Shown here piece by piece: positions 55,669 to 64,000 of a stretch of 64,000 nt of DNA. Under the pieces are notes generated by a model. The model was not told the DNA's origin, did no database searches, and saw only the letters and a list, made by a program, of their open reading frames with translations. Made by a program: the position numbers and the translations under genes. The first letter of the stretch is position 1; each line of letters begins with the position of its first letter. The DNA is from JAUIAI01 sp050633665 (lineage in GTDB: Bacteria; Pseudomonadota; Gammaproteobacteria; Burkholderiales; Burkholderiaceae_E): contig JBOEGY010000008.1 in the NCBI GenBank assembly GCA_050633665.1, positions 1 through 64,000 of the forward strand, in the 5' to 3' direction.

Positions 55669-56823
55669 ATGTATCCAATCTCCCGTGTGCTGAACCTTCG
55701 GACTGAACGCCGGCCTGCCGACAACAGTCAACTGCGCCACCTGGCGACCACCTTCTGGCGCGGCGAGCAACGCGGATTCGCCTGGATACTGACCCTCTCA
55801 CTGATCATGCTCACCCTGGCCCAAGTGTCGATTCCGGTCATGTTGAACTATTGGAGCCAGCAACTGTTCGACGCCCTCGAACAGCGCGACTTCGACGAAG
55901 TGATACGCCAGACCGGAACCGCCATATTGATCATCGCGGCTAACGTCGTTGTGATGGGAACCCACCTGTGGACCAAACGCCGCCTGCAGGTTGCCTGGCG
56001 CGCCGATCTGACCCATCGCCTGCTCGATCGCTGGACGGTTCAGGGTCGCGATTATCAACTCAGTCGATCCGGTACCGGCCGCGACAACCCCGACGGCCGC
56101 ATCGCTGAAGATGTCCGGATCGCTACGGAATACTCGATTGACCTGGTGCATTCACTGACTTATTGCGTGTTGCTGCTGGCGAGTTTCACGCAAATCCTAT
56201 GGGTGCTTTCCGGGCCGCCCGAAGTCGTGATTGGAACCTGGACGATCACCCTGCCCGGCCATCTGGTCTGGATCGCCTTGCTCTATGCCAGTGCCGGCGC
56301 ACTGGTTGCCACCATGCTTGGCAAGCCACTGACCCGCGCGGCTAACCATCGCCAAAACAAAGAGGCAGACTTCCGGTTCGGCCTCGGGCAGGCGCGTGAA
56401 GAGCGGCCGCCCGCGCAACTCGGGGCAATCGACCCCGAACGCCGTGACAAGACCGGCAGCCTTTTTGCGGGCGCCACCGATGCCTGGCGTCGGCAAACCC
56501 AGGTGCTGCTGCGGCTGGTGATGTTTTCCTCTACCTGGACTGTGTTGTCTCAGGCCGCTCCGATTCTTGTAGCCGCCCCGCGTTATATTGCCGGCACGAT
56601 TAGCCTGGGGGCTCTGATGCAGACTGCACAAGCTTTCCAGCAGATGATTAACGCCCTGTCCTGGCCCATTGACAATATGCAGAAACTGGCTGAATGCCGC
56701 GCCTCATTCGGGCGGGTCGCGCAGTTACATGCCACCTTGGTCGAGCTATCGGAAAACGAGTTATCGCAGGCGGAGCCGACGCCCGCCGAACCGCTGGTGG
56801 TAAAACCGCTGGCCGCCACCTGA
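55669..56823 (+). CDS. SbmA/YddA-like ABC permease without an ATPase half
   Basis: A 384-residue protein with six predicted helices of the ABC_membrane_2/SbmA-BacA fold: GFAWILTLSLIMLTLAQVSIPVML, AILIIAANVVVMGTHLWTKR, RRLQVAWRADLTHRLLDRW and LTRAANHRQNKEADFRFGLGQAREE are family blocks. Most relatives continue with a nucleotide-binding domain; here the frame stops right at the usual junction, and none follows before the convergent GH1 gene (56850). It may therefore be SbmA-like (proton-driven), use an ATPase made elsewhere, or be a remnant. The ATG at 55669 follows a short AGGT; an earlier start at 55639 is possible. Confidence 0.72.
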   Translation: MYPISRVLNLRTERRPADNSQLRHLATTFWRGEQRGFAWILTLSLIMLTLAQVSIPVMLNYWSQQLFDALEQRDFDEVIRQTGTAILIIAANVVVMGTHLWTKRRLQVAWRADLTHRLLDRWTVQGRDYQLSRSGTGRDNPDGRIAEDVRIATEYSIDLVHSLTYCVLLLASFTQILWVLSGPPEVVIGTWTITLPGHLVWIALLYASAGALVATMLGKPLTRAANHRQNKEADFRFGLGQAREERPPAQLGAIDPERRDKTGSLFAGATDAWRRQTQVLLRLVMFSSTWTVLSQAAPILVAAPRYIAGTISLGALMQTAQAFQQMINALSWPIDNMQKLAECRASFGRVAQLHATLVELSENELSQAEPTPAEPLVVKPLAAT

Positions 56824-56849
56824 AGGCCGGCCCGTCGGTTCAGGTAAGT

Positions 56850-58205
56850 TCAGCCGGAGCGAACATTGCGCCGGGCCTTGGCGACATAGTCTGTGTACCA
56901 GGCTGCTGACGTCTTAGGGGTACGCTTGAGCGTTTTGAAATCAACATGAATCAGACCGAACGGATTCGTATAGCCTGACCCCCATTCAAAGCTGTCGAGC
57001 AGCGACCAAACGAAATAGCCGCGAACATCCGCGCCAGCCTGAATTGCCTCTTGCATAGCGGCGGTATAGATCTTCAGGTAAGCAACCCGCCTGGGATCAT
57101 CGACAACTCCGTGTGCATCCGGCGAATCATTGCTGCCGCATCCGTTTTCAGTGACATAGACCGGCAACCCGTAACGTTGCGACAGTTCGATCAACTCGTC
57201 GCGAAACGCCTCCGGGAAAATCGGCCAGCCGATTTCATCGAGCACCACGGCGTCGGCCGGAGCGTCGCCCCAGGCGAAACCCCAAACGGTAGACGGATCC
57301 GCTTTTGCGAAGATCGGACCGTAGTGGTTCAGGCCAATCCAGTCCTGACGGCGGCAAATCTGAGCCATGTCACCCGCTTCCACCCAGGGCTCAATCGCCT
57401 CGGCAAGCAGTGTTGGATAGGTCGCGCGCATCTGCGGTTCCGGAAAGGCGAGATTCCAATGCGCGTCAAGCATGTCAGCGGCCTGGCGGTCTGCTTCGCT
57501 AGAGCTTTCGGGGTGCACCACCTGCCGGTTGTGAATGGCTCCAATTGAAGCGCCAGGCACCGAATCACGCAGCACATCAACGCCCCGCCCGTGGGCAAGA
57601 TTCAAGTGGTGAATCGCGCGCAGATTCGCCGTGCGGTCGGAAAGCCCTGGGGCGCACCAGTCCATGCCGTAGCCAAACAAAGTAAACACGGAGAATTCGT
57701 TGAACGTCGCCCAGTTCTTTACCCGGTCACCGAGTCGCCGGGCAACCAGTGCGGTGTAATCAGCATACCAGCCGGCACTATCGCGCGCCGTCCAGCCGCC
57801 AAGATTTTCCAGTGCCTGGGGCAAATCCCAGTGATAGAGACAGGCCCACGGTTCGACCTCTTCGGCGAGCAGGCTGTCAATCAGCCGATCGTAAAAATCG
57901 AGCCCGGCTTCATTCACCTTGCCACGACCTTGCGGCAACACCCGCGGCCAGGCTATCGAAAACCGGTAAGCGTCAACACCAAGCGATTTGATCAGCCCGA
58001 CGTCTTCCTGGTAACGCCCATAGTGGTCACAGGCAACCTCGCCCGTGCTGGCATCGGCGACTTTGCCGGGCTGAGTGCAGCGGTAATCCCAGATGCTGGG
58101 CCCCCGGCCGTCCTTGTTACCCGCGCCCTCTACCTGGAAGGCGGCGGTCGACACACCCCAGACAAATTCTTGTGGCCAGGAGAATGGTTTATTCGGCGTC
58201 GACAT
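56850..58205 (-). CDS. GH1 family beta-glucosidase (second copy)
   Basis: A 451-residue glycoside hydrolase; GAGG lies 8 bases before the ATG at 58205. Hallmarks: FSWPQEFVWGVSTAAFQVEG, DHYGRYQEDVGLIKSLGVDAYRFS, FNEFSVFTLFGYGMDW (acid/base Glu, with NEF instead of the usual NEP), YVTENGCGSNDSP (nucleophile) and SLLDSFEWGSGYTNPFGLIH. It is only partly similar to the GH1 protein at 54110, so the two are probably distinct enzymes with different aglycone preferences, not a fresh duplicate. It flanks the permease with the other GH1 gene and has no signal peptide. Confidence 0.9.
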   Translation of the reverse strand: MSTPNKPFSWPQEFVWGVSTAAFQVEGAGNKDGRGPSIWDYRCTQPGKVADASTGEVACDHYGRYQEDVGLIKSLGVDAYRFSIAWPRVLPQGRGKVNEAGLDFYDRLIDSLLAEEVEPWACLYHWDLPQALENLGGWTARDSAGWYADYTALVARRLGDRVKNWATFNEFSVFTLFGYGMDWCAPGLSDRTANLRAIHHLNLAHGRGVDVLRDSVPGASIGAIHNRQVVHPESSSEADRQAADMLDAHWNLAFPEPQMRATYPTLLAEAIEPWVEAGDMAQICRRQDWIGLNHYGPIFAKADPSTVWGFAWGDAPADAVVLDEIGWPIFPEAFRDELIELSQRYGLPVYVTENGCGSNDSPDAHGVVDDPRRVAYLKIYTAAMQEAIQAGADVRGYFVWSLLDSFEWGSGYTNPFGLIHVDFKTLKRTPKTSAAWYTDYVAKARRNVRSG

Positions 58206-58563
58206 CAGCAAAACCTCGTCAATTGAACTTTGCCGATATTGTCCGGCCAGAAACGGCAGAATTGGACGTTCAAGAGTGGTTGTTACATTTTTGACCCTCA
58301 CCGAATCTGCGTCTTACAGGCGTCTTCTGCCTGCCCACCGCAGATTAACTCTCGAGCAAGCGAGCGGCGACGATCTTCCGGGCCATACGGCAATTTGATT
58401 GTGGCTTGTTTCCAGCCCTTAAAGTGGGACAGATATTTCACTTCGAGGCGATCACACCCCCTGAGGTCGATATGAGTCCAGCGCGGGTTTGCTACAGCCA
58501 TTCAGGGCGAAAATGGCGACAGCAGCCCACCCGAGGGAGTCTGACCAATGACACGACATGCGG
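58206..58563. other. 358-base intergenic region with no clear gene
   Basis: It lies between the second GH1 start (58205) and the solute-binding-like gene end (58564), both on the minus strand. A minus-strand frame of 67 codons (58501 to 58298) exists but has no ribosome site and no recognised sequence. I see no strong hairpin or box, so it probably carries the GH1 promoter. Confidence 0.4.
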
Positions 58564-59337
58564 TCAGGCGTTCTTACGAACTGGAGCGGCGTCTGCAACG
58601 CTAAGGCCAACAACACGGTGTTTGGCAATCAGTTCGGCGACGAGACCGGACGCTTTGGCCTCTTCAACAAATGCCGTCAGCCATTGTGCTGCTGCCTGAT
58701 TCTTCCGGGGCGTGCCGACCGCTTGCTGAACCGAACTGAATTTTCCATCGAGAATTCTCGCGCCTGAAAGCTTCTGCACATCTGACGACAGCCTCGGGCG
58801 CAGCCCCGCCAACACATCAAGCTTGCCTTTGACAAAAATATCAAACGATGCGTCGATGGTCTCGGCAGCGACTAGTGATGCGTTCTTGGTATTGGCTTCC
58901 AGCCAAAGACCATAAGCCGTTCCCGTCACATAGGCGATCTGAACGCCTGGTTGATCAACCGCTTCAATCGAGCTGATGGGAGAATCAGCCGGAACCAGGT
59001 AGGTCGATTCAATTTCGCAATAAGCCGGGGTAAACGCAATTGTCATTGCCCGCTGAGGTTCGGCTCCAATATTGCCGATATCCCACTCATCCGATTCAGC
59101 AGCAGCGGCCAGCTGGCCGGGCGACTCATAACAAACGAACTCGACAGACAGGCCGCATCGGCTTGCTATCGCACTGGCCATATCAGGCGAGACGCCGACC
59201 GGGTCGTCTCGCTCGGACCGCCCGCTGACCAGCAGGAAGTTGGACAGATTAATACCAGCCCTCAGTACGCCCGTAGGGGCGAGCTGCTTGAGCACTTGAT
59301 CGTCTAAATTGGCGGGCTGTTCCAAGGGTCGTCTCAT
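58564..59337 (-). CDS. Solute-binding protein family 3 fold, apparently without a signal peptide
   Basis: A 257-residue protein of the bacterial extracellular solute-binding family 3. It contains LKQLAPTGVLRAGINLSNFLL, DDPVGVSPDMASAIASRCGLS, WDIGNIGAEPQRAMTIAFTPAY, IAYVTGTAYGLWLE and a later FDIFVKGKLDVLAGLRPRL. Most family members are exported amino acid binders; this one starts MRRPLEQPANLD and shows no hydrophobic signal. It may be a cytoplasmic member used as an enzyme or sensor, or have an unclear start (a longer frame from GTG 59373 adds a basic but not hydrophobic stretch). No ABC permease or ATPase genes flank it. Ligand unknown. Confidence 0.75.
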   Translation of the reverse strand: MRRPLEQPANLDDQVLKQLAPTGVLRAGINLSNFLLVSGRSERDDPVGVSPDMASAIASRCGLSVEFVCYESPGQLAAAAESDEWDIGNIGAEPQRAMTIAFTPAYCEIESTYLVPADSPISSIEAVDQPGVQIAYVTGTAYGLWLEANTKNASLVAAETIDASFDIFVKGKLDVLAGLRPRLSSDVQKLSGARILDGKFSSVQQAVGTPRKNQAAAQWLTAFVEEAKASGLVAELIAKHRVVGLSVADAAPVRKNA

Positions 59338-59837
59338 GGCGATAATTTTGCGGCTGAATTTCATGATAGCCACAATCGATCGAAATGTCGTTCCGAAGCT
59401 GTACCGCTCTTGTCATTTGCTGAGTAATCTAACGTCGTTCGCCGCTCGCCCGGCGGTCTTTCCGGGAACCCCGCTCAAGCCACTCACTGCGGGGACTTCG
59501 CTCACCGCCACCAGCCCGCCTCCCAGAACCCCTGTCTGGCCACTGATTCGGGCGGTCAGGTCGAAGACCTGGCGTCTGAATGATCAGTCGCCCCGCTGAA
59601 AAGCTCGGCCGGGGGTGCTTGTTTACGCTGAGCAGCGCACGTTGATAGTCAGGAAGCTGCGCCGGATTCAGCATCAATCGACGGGACATAGAAATGCTGT
59701 TAGTTGCCTGCAGTCTCAAAGAGGGAGAAACAATCAACATGTATCAACAGAGCTGATTTCTATGTCGAAGAAGCTTGTGACCTGGGGCTACGATTGTTAT
59801 TGTGCTTAATCGCTCATATCTGAACTAAAAGGCGTTT
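59338..59837. other. 500-base intergenic region with no clear gene
   Basis: It separates the divergent solute-binding-like and glycosyltransferase genes. Frames in it are short, lack ribosome sites and have no recognised content. The last 150 bases before 59838 are more AT-rich and probably hold the glycosyltransferase promoter. No repeat or RNA gene is seen. Confidence 0.4.
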
Positions 59838-61082
59838 TTGAAAGTCGTTCACATCATGGCCGGCGATTTGTCCGGGGGAGCCGCCCGTGGGACCTACTGG
59901 CTACACCAGGCATTAATTCAGCTTGGCGTGGACTCAAGAATTCTCATCAACGGCTCGCAAAAGTATGACGACCCACGCATCGCCATTGTCGATGACTCGC
60001 TACCCGGTCGGCTCTGGCAAGGGTTGAGCAAACGCCTGGGTGAGTTGCCCAAGGTCTTATATCAGGGGAACGATCAATACCAACCCTTCGATACGGGGTT
60101 GGGCGGCAGCCGCTACCAGGCCAATGAAATTTTCCGCCAAGCCGACCTGGTCAATCTGCATCATATAAACGGCGTGGCCAGTGTACGGTCGTTGCGATCC
60201 ATACGGAAACCGCTCGTTTGGACGCTGCGCAGCATGTGGCCCCTCACCGGAGGCTGCCACTACAGCCTTGACTGCGACAAGTATCAAACAGGGTGCTCGG
60301 CTTGCCCACAACTTGGTAGTACATCTCCCCACGACTTGTCGCGTTTCAATGCCCGGACAAAACTGGCCAGTTATCCGCCACATCTGCAACTCGTAGGTGT
60401 GAGCAATTGGATTACCCGATGTGCCGGCGACTCGGTCTTACTTCGGGATTTTCCAATTCGGACGATTCACAACGGTATCAACACCGCTGACTTTCAACCG
60501 ATCGACCGTAACGAGGCTGTTCGCTCACTGGGGCTGAATCCCGACACCAAATACCTGTTGGCGATCGCGCAGAATTTTCAGAATCGCTACAAGGGCTTCG
60601 ATCATCTGCGTGAAGCCTTACGCTTTCTGAACCCCTCCGGTACTCACTTGCTAATTGTCGGAAGCGTGGGGCAAGCCCAGTTGAATCAACTGGAGTTTCC
60701 GCATACGACACTCGGGATCGTGCACGACTCCCCAGGCCTGCGAGCAGCCTATTCGGCCGCGACCGTTCATGTCGCGCCCAATCGAATGGAAACCTTTGGC
60801 AAAACGTTGGTCGAAGCGATGGCCTGCGGTACGCCGGTCGTCAGTTTTGATGCTACAGGCCCGAAAGATATCGTTGAGCACAAAAGGTCTGGCTATCGCG
60901 CACAGGCGTTCTCTGCCAGATCACTTGCCGAAGGCATTCAATGGGTGTTGGGTCTCGATGCCGATGGCTACAATCAGCTCTCTACCAGAGCGCGTCAACA
61001 AGCCATCGATCGGTTTGACTCGACAGTCATCGCCCGTCAATATCTAGATTTGTACCAGTCCATGTTGAATCGTGCCAGATGA
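59838..61082 (+). CDS. Glycosyltransferase family 4 protein
   Basis: A 414-residue sugar transferase with a TTG start; AAGG lies about 6 bases before it, and the product starts as family members do (KVVHIMAGDLSGGAARGTYWL). GT4 features: the N-terminal acceptor half with QADLVNLHHINGVASVRSL, a Cys-rich loop (HYSLDCDKYQTGCSACPQLG), the linking HNGINTADFQPID, and the sugar-nucleotide half with RMETFGKTLVEAMACGTPVVSFDATGPKDIV, quoted in parts: METFGKTLVEAMACGTPVV and FDATGPKDIV, including the ExFGxxxxE-type motif. It adds a sugar to a glycan or lipid acceptor. Its stop overlaps the next gene by 4 bases (ATGA), so the two act together. Confidence 0.87.
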   Translation: MKVVHIMAGDLSGGAARGTYWLHQALIQLGVDSRILINGSQKYDDPRIAIVDDSLPGRLWQGLSKRLGELPKVLYQGNDQYQPFDTGLGGSRYQANEIFRQADLVNLHHINGVASVRSLRSIRKPLVWTLRSMWPLTGGCHYSLDCDKYQTGCSACPQLGSTSPHDLSRFNARTKLASYPPHLQLVGVSNWITRCAGDSVLLRDFPIRTIHNGINTADFQPIDRNEAVRSLGLNPDTKYLLAIAQNFQNRYKGFDHLREALRFLNPSGTHLLIVGSVGQAQLNQLEFPHTTLGIVHDSPGLRAAYSAATVHVAPNRMETFGKTLVEAMACGTPVVSFDATGPKDIVEHKRSGYRAQAFSARSLAEGIQWVLGLDADGYNQLSTRARQQAIDRFDSTVIARQYLDLYQSMLNRAR

Positions 61083-62734
61083 GCTTCCGCCAGTTTGACG
61101 AGTCAGATGCATCCCGGTTCTGGGAACACGGCTATTGCGACCCTATTGACCTGTTTGACGAACGAACATCACGTCGGCTAGCAGCACGCTTGAAGTCCGA
61201 CACCTCAACGCCTGCCGTCTGGCCAAAAGGCTGCGCAGTAAGCTCTCGCCTTTATTATGAGATCGCCTGCGAACCGAGAATCCTCACACGCCTGCAATCA
61301 CTACTAAACAAACCGGTCATGTTGTGGGGCGCCAGCCTCATCCTCCGGGTACCCGGGCAACGACATCTGTGGCACACAGACATTGAAACCGCCAACAGTG
61401 ACGGCAGAGCGCTTTCGGTCTGGATCGGACTGGAAGGTACTGGTAGAGGCTCAGGACTGAGCCTTGTGCCAGGCTCGCATCGGTTCGGGCAGTCAGTCCA
61501 GTCGATGGCCGCCACAAACGGGGTTGCCGGTAAGTCCGTGAACAATGAGTTAATTGAAGCCTGGGCCAATACGTTGGCGCCCGGCACTAAACTGGATCGA
61601 CCCGATATCCGCAACGGCCAGGCGATAATTTTCGACGGGCGTCTGTGGCATGGCACGGCAAACCAGAACCGGCTCTTGGCCCGACGTGCGCTACTCCTCC
61701 AATACGCGACACCCGACCTACCGATCCGATGCCCGAATCCGAATTACGCGGCCTGGCCGTTTCAGACCCTCAATCACCCAAAACCACCATCGATCATGGT
61801 GGTGGGTAGCGGAACCAACGCCATGAATCAATTGGTCCCTCCTCCGGCTAATACCGGACACTGGCCCGGAAGCCATTTGAGCACAATACTCCATCCCTTA
61901 CCCGATCCGATGCCACCAGACACGAAAACCGGGTGGCGCTCGCATTTTGTATTTCGTGGTCAGACAACGCAAGTGCCTGACATTGGTTGTCACGTCTCTG
62001 TCTTAAGCCCACAGACAACACCGCATTCGCCGCATCAGCATATTGAAGAAGAATTGCTGATCATGTTGTCCGGGCGGGCCACCTTGAACCTGGTTGACGA
62101 CGCTACCGGCGAAATAATCAATCAGACCCTGAACGAACGCGAATGCGCCTATTACCCGCGCCGTGGCATGCGCCATACGTTGACAAACAACCATACCGAG
62201 CCGGCAACATACCTGATGTTCAAGTGGCGTGCGGACTTGACTGAAAAAGCTGGAAAGAAGCTAAAGCTTCAGATATTCAGTCTGACTGACGCCTTCCAAA
62301 AACTTGCCGGGCGAAAGAGCCTGTTTCGTAGCGAACGCCTGCTCGAGGGAGAGACGGAATACTTGAAGACCTTACATGCTCATGTCTCCGAGGTTGATCC
62401 AGGCGGAGGCTACGCCGAACATGTCGATGCTCATGATGTTGCCATCCTGTTGCTGGAAGGCACAGTAGAAACACTCAATCAAACAGCATGCTCACCATGC
62501 CTCATCTATTATGCAGGCGGCCAGCAACATGGACTAAAGAACAATGGCAAGACAACAGCCCGGTACCTCGTATTCGAATTCCACGGTGAACGAAATAGCG
62601 GTTTGTTGCCAACCCGGTATGACGCGCCCGCTGTAAAGGCCTGGATAAAGCAAAGTGCCAAACGGGTCGCGATGCGCTCGCCCTTGCTGGAAGGGCTAAT
62701 CAGGAAACTTGCCAGTCTGGTCCGGAGACGGTGA
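61079..62734 (+). CDS. Fusion of a PhyH-type Fe(II)/2-oxoglutarate dioxygenase and a bicupin
   Basis: A 551-residue protein. Residues about 1-220 resemble phytanoyl-CoA dioxygenase-like oxygenases: RHLWHTDIETANSDGRALSV (HxD), GLSLVPGSHRFGQSV and FDGRLWHGTANQNRLLARRALL (distal His and Arg). Residues about 290-400 form one cupin (HSPHQHIEEELLIMLSGRATL and RRGMRHTLTNN), and 440-525 a second (EHVDAHDVAILLLEGTVE, HGLKNNGKTTARYLVFEF). The C-terminus is a basic helix (LLEGLIRKLASLVRRR). The start overlaps the glycosyltransferase. I infer hydroxylation of a glycan or lipid-linked intermediate made by that partner; the true substrate is unknown. Confidence 0.78.
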   Translation: MSFRQFDESDASRFWEHGYCDPIDLFDERTSRRLAARLKSDTSTPAVWPKGCAVSSRLYYEIACEPRILTRLQSLLNKPVMLWGASLILRVPGQRHLWHTDIETANSDGRALSVWIGLEGTGRGSGLSLVPGSHRFGQSVQSMAATNGVAGKSVNNELIEAWANTLAPGTKLDRPDIRNGQAIIFDGRLWHGTANQNRLLARRALLLQYATPDLPIRCPNPNYAAWPFQTLNHPKPPSIMVVGSGTNAMNQLVPPPANTGHWPGSHLSTILHPLPDPMPPDTKTGWRSHFVFRGQTTQVPDIGCHVSVLSPQTTPHSPHQHIEEELLIMLSGRATLNLVDDATGEIINQTLNERECAYYPRRGMRHTLTNNHTEPATYLMFKWRADLTEKAGKKLKLQIFSLTDAFQKLAGRKSLFRSERLLEGETEYLKTLHAHVSEVDPGGGYAEHVDAHDVAILLLEGTVETLNQTACSPCLIYYAGGQQHGLKNNGKTTARYLVFEFHGERNSGLLPTRYDAPAVKAWIKQSAKRVAMRSPLLEGLIRKLASLVRRR

Positions 62735-62747
62735 TGTAATCGCGTCG

Positions 62748-63497
62748 CTATACGGTCAGCATCCGGCGATACAAAGCGTGCAAGCGTTCCCAATGCCGTT
62801 CCGCAGCGTCTTTGTCGTAACACCACCGCTCGGGAAAGGCGAACCCGTGATGTACCGCCGGGTGTACTTCCAATTCCCCCAACGGCGCAGCAGCTTCGAA
62901 CAATGCTTTGAGCCTGGCGACCATCTCCGGCGGAGCGAGATCATCATGCTCGGCGCAGGCGATATAGATTTCACCTCGCACCTGCGCCAGAGTGGCGTGC
63001 GGGCTTTGCTCGGCATCACTGACCAGCCAGGTACCGTAGATTGAAGCCGCTGCTGCCACTCGCTCCGGAAACGCCGCAGCCGCTGCCAATGCGTATGGCC
63101 CGCTCATGCAATAACCGTGGGTGCCGATCGGTGCGCCGGCTAAGGTACAGTCAAGGCTATCGGCAAACCTGATGAGCGCCGCGAAATCCTGCATCACCGG
63201 AGGGATAGTCATTCTGGTCCGAATGGCACGCATACGTTTGTGCTCCTCACTACCGGCCGTCAACACGCTGGCAGGGTCGAACACCGGGTTATTGCCTGCG
63301 CGGTAATACAAATTCGGCAACAACACACAATAACCGGCACTGGCCAGGCGTCGGACCATATCCCGCAATTCTTCGCGCACTCCAGGCGCGTCCATCAACA
63401 GGAAAACGGCAGCATAAGGAGCTCCCCGTTCGGGGTAACAGACAAAAGTGGGCATCTCGCCGTCGCCTGTCGGTATACAAATCTGTTGTTCGATCAT
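62748..63497 (-). CDS. Dienelactone hydrolase family protein
   Basis: A 249-residue alpha/beta hydrolase. The nucleophile is Cys in IGTHGYCMSGPYALAAAAA, where dienelactone hydrolases have GxCxGG; the acid is in AEHDDLAPPEMVARL and the His in HPAVHHGFAFPERW. The start PTGDGEMPTFVCYPERGAPYAA and the oxyanion region LLMDAPGVREELRDMVRRLA are usual for the family. It hydrolyses lactones or esters in the cytoplasm. It converges on the PhyH-bicupin gene with 13 bases between stops. Confidence 0.87.
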   Translation of the reverse strand: MIEQQICIPTGDGEMPTFVCYPERGAPYAAVFLLMDAPGVREELRDMVRRLASAGYCVLLPNLYYRAGNNPVFDPASVLTAGSEEHKRMRAIRTRMTIPPVMQDFAALIRFADSLDCTLAGAPIGTHGYCMSGPYALAAAAAFPERVAAAASIYGTWLVSDAEQSPHATLAQVRGEIYIACAEHDDLAPPEMVARLKALFEAAAPLGELEVHPAVHHGFAFPERWCYDKDAAERHWERLHALYRRMLTV

Positions 63498-63630
63498 TGG
63501 CTGCCTCTAAGAGACCGGGTCTTGAAAGTGGGCGGGAATCGGTCTTCGAGGCAGCATACCGCAAGGACAACATCGCTAGGAACCAATGCCATACTATTGC
63601 GAAACCTGACTACCTCTTCGGGAACGTTCA

Positions 63631-64000
63631 ATGCCCAACCATGAAACACTAACCGGGGACAAGACACCAGGAGTTCGCCTCTCAACCGGTCGTGCGATCG
63701 GACTGCTATTGGGCCCACTCACTACACTGATCCTGCTGTTGGTACCGGCACCGGAAGCGATGCCACCACAGGCATGGCGCATGGTCGCCATGTCCGCCTG
63801 GATGATCATCTGGTGGATCTCGGAAGCCGTGCCAATCTCCGCCACAGCATTGTTGCCGCTGGTGTTGATGCCGTTGCTCGGCCTTCAGGAAATAAAACCA
63901 ACGGCAGCTAACTATGCTCACCCGCTGATATTCCTGTTTCTTGGCGGGTTTATGTTGGCAGCGGCAATGCAGCGCGCCGGCTTGCATCGCCGGATTGCGC
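63631..64000 (+). CDS. DASS/SLC13-family sodium-dicarboxylate symporter, N-terminal part (runs off the window)
   Basis: The frame from the ATG at 63631 (GGAACG about 7 bases before it) stays open to the end of the window, giving 123 residues. It reads GRAIGLLLGPLTTLILLLVP, then MVAMSAWMIIWWISEAVPISATALLPLVLMPLLGLQEIK, quoted in parts: AWMIIWWISEAVPISATALL and LGLQEIKPTA, then HPLIFLFLGGFMLAAAMQRAGLHRRIA. The WWISEAVPI..TALLP and FLGGFxLAxAMxxxxLHRRIA blocks are signatures of the DASS family of sodium-driven carboxylate or sulfate transporters. Substrate unknown. Confidence 0.87.
   Translation, partial: MPNHETLTGDKTPGVRLSTGRAIGLLLGPLTTLILLLVPAPEAMPPQAWRMVAMSAWMIIWWISEAVPISATALLPLVLMPLLGLQEIKPTAANYAHPLIFLFLGGFMLAAAMQRAGLHRRIA

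Noticed and set aside
57591..58226. A 211-codon plus-strand frame
   Set aside because: It is antisense to the second GH1 gene, whose motifs are complete.
1..64000. tRNA, rRNA, CRISPR arrays, insertion sequences and phage genes
   Set aside because: No cloverleaf-like tRNA, rRNA segment, regular spaced repeats, transposase or integrase was seen on reading through the window.

Overview
The window reads as about 64 kb of chromosome from a Gram-negative bacterium, most likely a gammaproteobacterium. The signs are many Sec/Tat signal peptides and lipoboxes, c-type cytochromes, TRAP and DASS transporters, a JDVT-CTERM sorting pair, and boxes of the FNR/ANR type. No source label is given, so the taxonomy is inference. 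I see no rRNA, tRNA, insertion sequence, phage gene or CRISPR array. Genes are dense, with many ATGA overlaps, and lie on both strands.

Bases 1-17.5 kb are rich in exported and redox proteins. They hold a DUF1028 end, a PKD/Ig-like metalloprotease-like protein, a MerR / broken small gene / thioesterase cluster, and a giant lipoprotein of 1894 residues that joins a galactose-oxidase-like domain to a beta-propeller and a diheme cytochrome. A small cytochrome c, a PQQ-type sugar dehydrogenase, a Crp/Fnr-family regulator with a perfect palindrome on its own start codon, a DUF411 protein and a tetraheme cytochrome operon follow. Bases 17.6-24.4 kb are an anaerobic or low-redox block: a universal stress protein with a Glu/Leu-type dehydrogenase, then a complete group 3b-type [NiFe] hydrogenase operon (hydB, a cyclic-nucleotide-binding-domain protein, hydG, hydD, hydA, maturation protease).

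Bases 24.5-30 kb carry ureide breakdown genes: a UraD-allantoate amidohydrolase fusion, PuuE allantoinase, an FMN hydroxyacid oxidase and an M20 hydrolase. Bases 30-33.2 kb hold an operon of three exported proteins (amidohydrolase, YtkA/FixH-like, diheme peroxidase). Bases 33.3-38.7 kb are a sugar-acid-like TRAP island (GntR regulator, truncated RraA-like gene, dctPQM, 2-hydroxyacid dehydrogenase) with a shared palindromic operator and a terminator between dctP and dctQ. Bases 39-41.8 kb encode a choice-of-anchor-O-type surface protein with a JDVT-CTERM-like tail, next to its probable intramembrane sorting protease MrtJ.

Bases 42-50.6 kb hold an isomerase-like protein, a lipoprotein, a phosphotransferase/P-loop kinase fusion, a small cytochrome, an HtrA-type protease and a Na/phosphate symporter. 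Bases 50.8-54 kb hold the hydantoin set (hydantoinase, N-carbamoyl-D-amino acid hydrolase, hydantoin racemase). Two GH1 glycosidases flank a permease that lacks its ATPase half (54-58.2 kb). The end carries a glycosyltransferase / PhyH-bicupin pair, a dienelactone hydrolase and the start of a DASS transporter.

The most striking cross-cutting signal is a set of boxes of the form TTGA-N6-TCAA, or near matches, in intergenic DNA. They lie upstream of the tetraheme operon, the stress protein, the hydrogenase, the JDVT-CTERM/MrtJ pair, a lipoprotein and the phosphotransferase fusion, and suggest one FNR/Anr-type regulon across the window.
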